Of a DNA stretch of 29,242 nucleotides, positions 24,240-29,242 are shown one piece after another. The position numbers were made by a program, and so were the translations under genes. A model generated the notes under the pieces. It had not been told where the DNA came from. It did not search any database and worked only from the letters and a program-made list of their open reading frames with translations. The stretch is taken from positions 1 to 29,242 of the forward strand of contig UQAQ01000038.1 in assembly GCA_900539115.1 (NCBI GenBank). The letters run 5' to 3'. The DNA comes from an uncultured Roseburia sp. Lineage in GTDB: Bacteria > Bacillota > Clostridia > Lachnospirales > Lachnospiraceae. Position 1 is the first letter of the stretch. Every line of letters starts with the position of its first letter.

Positions 24240-25575
24240 AGAATATAATTCAAAAATCAGAAGTCAATTATACGATGATGCAAAGGCTAAGCATCAATTT
24301 AAAGATAAAATATTTTCAGATAACAAATGTTATTATGACAGTATCAGTGGTCGGACTCTTCATTATGATAATAACGCAGCAAAGCAAAAATATCATATGA
24401 AAAATTCAAGAGGAGAAAATGTTTCCGCAAAATGGTCAGAGCATGTTGGCGAAGTAGATCATATAATTTCTATAAAGGAAGCGCATGAGAGATATAAAAA
24501 CAATCCATTTTTAGAAGATCAAGATTTAAAAGAGGTGCTTAATCAAAAAGATAATTATAGGTTGATTAGCAAAAGTATGAATGCAAGCAAAGGGGAGAAA
24601 AATGATTTCAAATTTATAAAAGAATCCGATCAATTCCAAAATAGTAAAGCAAAAATTAAATTTGCAGAACAAAGGATGAATGCGGAAATCAGTGTAAATG
24701 GAAAATTAACAAAAAAAACAGTGCAAGGTGTGGGAAAGGAATTTGTTGCAGGAGGAGTAGAACAAATTAGTGAGTCTGCAATGTCTTTAATGGTGGATGG
24801 AGTATATCAAATAGCTGAGGTGATGCGAGGAGAAAAAACACTAGAAGAGGCAGGAAAAGGGGTGGCGAAGAATGGGGCGAGAACGTTTGTTTTGGGAGGA
24901 GAAAGAAGGATTGCAAAACATTTATTGGAGAAATCATCCCATAAAGCAGTGCAGAAATTTATCGATTCTTCAACATTTGGAGTAATCGTTGATGTTGCAA
25001 ATATTTCCCTGCAGTCCATAACAGATTACGTAAATGGTAAAATATCTGCAGAACAATGTGTACAACAAATTGGAACAAAAGGAGCAGAACTTATATTGTC
25101 AGGAATGGTTACAGAAGCAGTAGGTCCTATGATTTCTGCAGCAATTATTCCAGGTGCGGGACCAGCGATAGTAGCAGGTGTGGTTTGCTCAATGGTTGTT
25201 TCGGTAGCATGTAGTACAATAGTATCCATATGTCAATCTGTAAGACAAAGTTGGAAAGATGTCAAAAATCACATAGATGATTATAAAAAAAGAGACATGC
25301 AGTTAAAACGAATTGAATCAGAGGCATTGTTTCAACTCGAAGAGGATAGGAAGAGACTGGAAGATATCATTTCAAGTGAAAATCAAAAAGAGCGAGCAAA
25401 AATGTCCCTGGGTTTTCAGATGATTATGGAAGGCGCGTGTGAAAAAACATTTGATTTGTATAAAGTCAACGATGGGCTTGATATGATTTTAAGCACATAT
25501 GGAATTAATCTTAGATATCATACGTTAGAAGAATATGAAGAATATCTAGGAGAAGTTCTTGAAATAGAGTTATAG
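24226..25575 (+). CDS. HNH nuclease-domain protein with membrane/glycine-zipper segment
   Basis: A 449-aa protein. The N-terminal 130 residues carry an HNH-type nuclease motif: CYYDSISGRTL, then VDHIISIKEAH (D78-H79) and NYRLISKSMNASKG (N110, N119, K122). A helical middle leads to a hydrophobic, Gly/Ala-rich stretch at about 286-340 (ILSGMVTEAVGPMISAAIIP, AGPAIVAGVVCSMVVSVACS), which looks like one or two membrane or glycine-zipper segments. A charged helical C-terminus (about 345-449) follows. In polymorphic toxins the nuclease is normally C-terminal; here it is N-terminal and there is no secretion signal, so an intracellular effector is more likely. The ATG lies inside the end of the PolC-like gene, implying coupling. 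Base composition turns clearly more AT-rich from this gene on. Confidence 0.75.
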   Translation: MAINEEYNSKIRSQLYDDAKAKHQFKDKIFSDNKCYYDSISGRTLHYDNNAAKQKYHMKNSRGENVSAKWSEHVGEVDHIISIKEAHERYKNNPFLEDQDLKEVLNQKDNYRLISKSMNASKGEKNDFKFIKESDQFQNSKAKIKFAEQRMNAEISVNGKLTKKTVQGVGKEFVAGGVEQISESAMSLMVDGVYQIAEVMRGEKTLEEAGKGVAKNGARTFVLGGERRIAKHLLEKSSHKAVQKFIDSSTFGVIVDVANISLQSITDYVNGKISAEQCVQQIGTKGAELILSGMVTEAVGPMISAAIIPGAGPAIVAGVVCSMVVSVACSTIVSICQSVRQSWKDVKNHIDDYKKRDMQLKRIESEALFQLEEDRKRLEDIISSENQKERAKMSLGFQMIMEGACEKTFDLYKVNDGLDMILSTYGINLRYHTLEEYEEYLGEVLEIEL

Positions 25576-25591
25576 AAATGAGGCGGTCAGA

Positions 25592-26413
25592 ATGATAATT
25601 GATTTGATATTAATTGGTGGGGGAATAGCTTATGCTTTTAATCAAACAGATAAGTCAGCAAAAATAGATGAAAAAGCATTAAAAAAGTATGGACAAGCAT
25701 TTGAAAAAAGCAAAAAGGCAGAAGCTATGGTTAAAGAAAAAAAGGAATATGCAGATAAACGATTACAAAATATTGTAAAGAAAAAGCGAACTATAATAGA
25801 ACGAACTTATCCATTATTTGCGGAAGTTTATCAGGATATTAAGAAAATTAATATAAAAAGAAAAAATGAAATCACAGAGTCTATTGGAGGAATAAAAATA
25901 GATAGAGAAGAAACATTTCATCAAATGACTTTAGCTTCAAAAATTGAATTTACGGATAAAGAATTGATTTTTGGGGTGTTGCAGAATGGTATTTTTAAGA
26001 TGATGGTAAAAGATTCAGAACGAATGCTTTCTGCAGCTTCCAGTCAGAAACGAATGGCTAATGTTGAATATAGTAATGCTGAAAACATATGTACAATATA
26101 TGATGGAATCATTTCAAAAGCAGATAACTATGCAACATTGCTAAAAAATATTAATTTCTTGTTTTTAAAGATTATCAGCATGACAAAGGAATTAATAGAA
26201 AAGAATGGATATAATGTTAAGCGTTATTCCAAATTTGAAGAGTCCGTTTTAATGACTTGTGAAAATGTCGCAATTGCATTATCTGAGTTGATTAAGGCAC
26301 CTCTTTTTGATGAAAAAGGTGAATTCGCTCAATGTGCTATTGAAACAATTAATAAGGGTGAAAATTATATGCAGCAAATGAATGATATAATACGCCAGTA
26401 TGAAACAATGTAG
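25592..26413 (+). CDS. membrane-tethered helical (coiled-coil) protein
   Basis: A 273-aa protein of no family I recognise. It starts with a short hydrophobic segment (MIIDLILIGGGIAYAF), likely a membrane anchor, then a strongly Lys/Glu-rich helical stretch (about 25-85) predicted to be coiled coil, and a mixed helical body to the end. The gene is 16 nt behind the HNH gene with GAGGCGG before the ATG, so the two are probably made together and could form one membrane-associated complex. It is very AT-rich (15 G/C in the 60 nt at 25741-25800). Confidence 0.65.
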   Translation: MIIDLILIGGGIAYAFNQTDKSAKIDEKALKKYGQAFEKSKKAEAMVKEKKEYADKRLQNIVKKKRTIIERTYPLFAEVYQDIKKINIKRKNEITESIGGIKIDREETFHQMTLASKIEFTDKELIFGVLQNGIFKMMVKDSERMLSAASSQKRMANVEYSNAENICTIYDGIISKADNYATLLKNINFLFLKIISMTKELIEKNGYNVKRYSKFEESVLMTCENVAIALSELIKAPLFDEKGEFAQCAIETINKGENYMQQMNDIIRQYETM

Positions 26414-26433
26414 AAAGAAAGGAAGTAATAATT

Positions 26434-27432
26434 ATGAAAATGTTAGAAGTATCAAACAAATGCGATGGTTGTGGGTTATGTACAGTTTCAAATCAGTATT
26501 TAATGGAAAATGAGGATGGAAATGCAATCCCGGTTGAAGGTGTTTATATTAAAGAGAATGATATAAATGCAGTACTTGAGATTGTTAAATTATGTCCAAA
26601 CGGAGCGATTAGCATAGTGAATAAAGGAAACACAAATAAGACAGGAAAAGAAGCAATAACAGATTTGGTACAAAGTATAAAGAAAAAATGTGAGACAATT
26701 AAACTCAAAGAAATTGGACGGAAAGATGTTAAATTTGATGCTAATAAGTGTAATATAGATATACCTTGGCATTATTTTCCAGATACATATAGTTCATATG
26801 GTAAAGCAAAAAGTGCAGCACAAAATGTATTTCAAAAAAAGTGCTATTGTACAGGCTTTTATCGACCAACAATGAGAAAGATTTTTGTGGAATATAAGGT
26901 TGATGTTCTGGAAAAGTATTATGACTTGGAAAGCGAAAAAGGTGTTATGGTAAAAACGAATAAAGAAATGGAAAAGTTTTTAAAAAGTATCAGTACTGAG
27001 GTAGAAGCAGTTTCAGGCAAAAAACTTCCAGATAACTGGTCAAATTGTAATGCAAAGCCAATAACAGATGAATGTTATGAGTGGGATACATTACGGAAGT
27101 ATGAGGAAAAAAGCGGGCATTTTGGAATAATATCGGAATTAGAAAAAAGCAATAGCTGCAGTAGTTATATTGATTGGATGGAAATTGACGAAGAGGAAGA
27201 GTGGGTAGGAACAACTAGATTCGGGAACGACAAATATAAATCTGTTTGGAGAATAAGTGATTTTGATGAGGCAGCGAAAGAATATGTAAAAGATTTGATT
27301 TTTTACGCAAATTACCAAGATGATAGAATTGAGGAATTGGCAGTACGACTAGTAAACAGTATGTTTAAAGAATACAATGACAATTTAGATAAAATCATCA
27401 AAGAGAAAGTGGAAAATTTAATGAAACTGTAG
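26434..27432 (+). CDS. ferredoxin-domain fusion protein of unknown function
   Basis: A 332-aa protein. The first 70 residues are a small [4Fe-4S] ferredoxin domain: CDGCGLC (C10, C13, C16) and a later CP at about 53 (IVKLCPNGAI), supplying four ligands for one cluster. The remaining 260 residues match no family I know; they include several cysteines (KKCYCTGFY), a Trp-rich part and an acidic segment (MEIDEEEEWVGT), and end in helices. A one-cluster ferredoxin fused to a large unknown domain is unusual and suggests redox sensing or electron supply within this cluster. AAAGG about 12 nt upstream supports the ATG at 26434; ATG 26440 is an alternative. It lies 20 nt behind the coiled-coil gene. 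Confidence 0.65.
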   Translation: MKMLEVSNKCDGCGLCTVSNQYLMENEDGNAIPVEGVYIKENDINAVLEIVKLCPNGAISIVNKGNTNKTGKEAITDLVQSIKKKCETIKLKEIGRKDVKFDANKCNIDIPWHYFPDTYSSYGKAKSAAQNVFQKKCYCTGFYRPTMRKIFVEYKVDVLEKYYDLESEKGVMVKTNKEMEKFLKSISTEVEAVSGKKLPDNWSNCNAKPITDECYEWDTLRKYEEKSGHFGIISELEKSNSCSSYIDWMEIDEEEEWVGTTRFGNDKYKSVWRISDFDEAAKEYVKDLIFYANYQDDRIEELAVRLVNSMFKEYNDNLDKIIKEKVENLMKL

Positions 27433-27473
27433 AGAAATAAATTGACGAATGAAATATAAAGGAGACAGATAAA

Positions 27474-29156
27474 ATGGCAAAGAAAATTAGATTTTCCCTT
27501 GAAATGGAGAATGGAACAAAGATAAGAACATTAGATGAGTTGCGTGAAAACTTTTCTTTGACCAAAGTGGTAGAATACTTTGATAATCAAAAACTATTCC
27601 ACTGGTTGGAGGATCGGTATTATACAGAGCAGGTTGAGAAATTGAAACAACTGAACAGAGAAGATGCAGATTTTTATCAGGAAATATGTCATATATTTGA
27701 AGTGGAATATAGAGAAAATGATGAGAATATTGGTGAAAAACTTGAAGTTGAAAAGAGAAAAGCACAATTAAAGCAATTTACAGATGATAAAACAGTTTTA
27801 GAGCACGTGCATCAAGTGGCTTTTAATCAAGATGAATTATATGACTTATTAGATGATAATATTTCAGATATTTATCTGTGTGGGGAAATTTTTCGTATTC
27901 CATTAGCCAAAGAAAATGTGTCTTATATTGGAGTGAATATGCCGATAATTAGAGTTGAGTCCCCAAAATGTATTGACTGGGAAAAGAAAAAAATTCATAT
28001 TATTGGATGCAGATTTGATGAGGAGTATCAAAGACTGGAAAAAGAAAAACAAAAAATTAGTATAATAGAAAATGTGGAAAACTTACATGTGTTATTTATA
28101 AATGGAATGAAATATGATGACAATGCCGAACGTGGTATTTTTTTAAAAAATATGAAAACAGATGAAGTGACAAAATGTTTGGTGTTTTCGAAAGAAGAAG
28201 CATACTTTGATATATTTGGTGATATGACGGGAAAACGACAAAATAATTTTTTTGCTTACTTAAAGTATGATAAAAAAAAGGATAAAAAGTATGTTTTGGC
28301 ATTGCATTTGATAGATTTAATTAGTAAAGAAGATAAAGTAATATGTGACGATGTAATAGGGGCGGCAGAGGGATTCAAAGAAAAAGATATTGAGTACTGT
28401 TTTGAGATTGACTATATAGATTCCCAAAAAATTGTTTGGCATTTTGGAAGATATATTTATTTGTATGAATTTAATGATTATAAAGTGATCTTTTCACCAA
28501 GGAAAATCAGTAAAGCACTTCCAAGTGATATAGAGGCCTCATATGAGTTTGACAGTATATATCGAGACGTTTCGGTTGGCGAAAAGGGAATTTTGATAAC
28601 TGCAGATATAACAGTAGGCTTTCAAAATGTGGTACTATATTATGAATTTGCTACGGAAGATATTTATTATGTATCAGAATTAAAACTGAAATTGGTTTCA
28701 GATATAGTTTTCCTAAATGGAAAGCACTATTTATCATTATTAGGCAATTCTGATGAGTCGTTATATCAATTTGAGGAGGACACAAGGAAAGTGCAGAAAG
28801 TGTATGATACAAAAACAAGCTATCTTTCTGCAGCAGCAGAAAACGCAAAGTATATAGCGTGGCTTTTAGGTGAATCAACGGATTCTGCAGATAGATATAT
28901 ATGGCATTTGATTTTAAAGGATAAGCAAACGTCTTGCTTTAAGGAAATCGATTGTTTTATTAACAAGTATATTCCGTGGTTTAAATTTGAATTGTGCTTG
29001 GAAAATCAGATTATTTGCCATGAAAATGATGTAAACAGGATAGGCGAATCTTCTCACATTAATGAGAAGAAGTGGGAGTTTGATGGAACTATTATACAGG
29101 ATTGGAAAGAGATAAAGCATGACAATGAATGGAATTTTTTTGCAAATGAATATTAA
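27474..29156 (+). CDS. 560-aa protein of unknown function, possible beta-propeller-like C-terminal part
   Basis: A cytosolic-looking 560-aa protein without signal peptide or membrane helices. The N-terminal 65 residues (KIRFSLEMENGTKIRTLDEL, then FDNQKLFHWLEDRYY) look like a compact domain I believe recurs in other clostridial proteins, but I cannot name it. A charged helical part follows to about 110, then a mixed region. From about 200 on, repeating beta-strand blocks with aromatic/hydrophobic pairs (KIVWHFGRYIYLYEF, KGILITADITVG, NVVLYYEFATEDIYYV, GKHYLSLLGN, YIAWLLGE) are compatible with a WD/propeller-like sensor, which is inference. AAAGGAGA (27457-27464) precedes the ATG. It is the last gene of the train and equally AT-rich. 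Confidence 0.6.
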   Translation: MAKKIRFSLEMENGTKIRTLDELRENFSLTKVVEYFDNQKLFHWLEDRYYTEQVEKLKQLNREDADFYQEICHIFEVEYRENDENIGEKLEVEKRKAQLKQFTDDKTVLEHVHQVAFNQDELYDLLDDNISDIYLCGEIFRIPLAKENVSYIGVNMPIIRVESPKCIDWEKKKIHIIGCRFDEEYQRLEKEKQKISIIENVENLHVLFINGMKYDDNAERGIFLKNMKTDEVTKCLVFSKEEAYFDIFGDMTGKRQNNFFAYLKYDKKKDKKYVLALHLIDLISKEDKVICDDVIGAAEGFKEKDIEYCFEIDYIDSQKIVWHFGRYIYLYEFNDYKVIFSPRKISKALPSDIEASYEFDSIYRDVSVGEKGILITADITVGFQNVVLYYEFATEDIYYVSELKLKLVSDIVFLNGKHYLSLLGNSDESLYQFEEDTRKVQKVYDTKTSYLSAAAENAKYIAWLLGESTDSADRYIWHLILKDKQTSCFKEIDCFINKYIPWFKFELCLENQIICHENDVNRIGESSHINEKKWEFDGTIIQDWKEIKHDNEWNFFANEY

Positions 29157-29242
29157 AATATAATTGGAGCTTCCTGTATAATTAAAAATATAGAGAATCC
29201 CAAGAAAGAAGGTTGAGAAAAAAATACCTCAGTGTAAAATAA
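29157..29242. other. AT-rich intergenic end of window
   Basis: No gene is visible. TATAAT with an upstream TG (29177-29182) is a possible -10 for a gene beyond the window, but no convincing -35 accompanies it. No terminator hairpin for the preceding gene was found. Confidence 0.4.

Noticed and set aside
24226..25575. Classification as a polymorphic or contact-dependent toxin
   Set aside because: The nuclease motif is N-terminal, there is no secretion domain or signal peptide, and no adjacent recognisable immunity gene.

Overview
The window looks like chromosome from a low-to-moderate GC Firmicute, most probably a gut Lachnospiraceae (Clostridia). Pointers are strong AGGAGG-type ribosome binding sites, an anaerobic pyruvate formate-lyase activase, a PolC-type (Gram-positive) polymerase relative, lysine-rich FN3 and LRR surface proteins, and an Rpn/PD-(D/E)XK nuclease with the charged tail common in that family. 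The taxon is an inference; there is no rRNA or tRNA in the window.

Positions 1-15234 are ordinary chromosome: pflA with a clear terminator; a TetR-controlled operon of an MMPL exporter, a secreted/anchored heptad-repeat partner and the tetR gene itself, with two matching palindromic operators around the promoter; a four-gene operon (multipass membrane protein, HD hydrolase, RsuA-type pseudouridine synthase, RNase H) behind a near-consensus promoter; a RelQ-type small (p)ppGpp synthetase converging on a ppx-ppk polyphosphate operon; then queA and a diacylglycerol kinase-like gene.

Positions 15235-22606 are a surface/accessory zone: a secreted LRR-FN3 protein, an unusually long nested hairpin (17018-17150), a membrane-anchored YARHG protein with a 59-aa membrane protein behind it, a BspA-like LRR protein bracketed by two copies of a 51-nt palindromic repeat, and an Rpn-family nuclease. 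Three promoters (before the LRR-FN3, YARHG and zinc-ribbon genes) share an inverted TGACA/TGTCA box with TGTCA exactly 11 nt before the -10.

Positions 22723-29156 form the most unusual part, a same-strand train of seven genes with short gaps: a 41-aa zinc ribbon, an 89-aa Mor-like DNA-binding protein, a 321-aa protein that is clearly a cut-down PolC polymerase core with a catalytic Asp replaced by Asn, an HNH-nuclease/membrane protein overlapping it by 14 nt, a membrane-tethered helical protein, a ferredoxin-domain fusion, and a 560-aa protein of unknown role. The last four are visibly more AT-rich. The sequence supports the idea of a linked, undescribed accessory system (possibly defence or conflict related) built around an inactivated PolC derivative; its function cannot be read from sequence alone.
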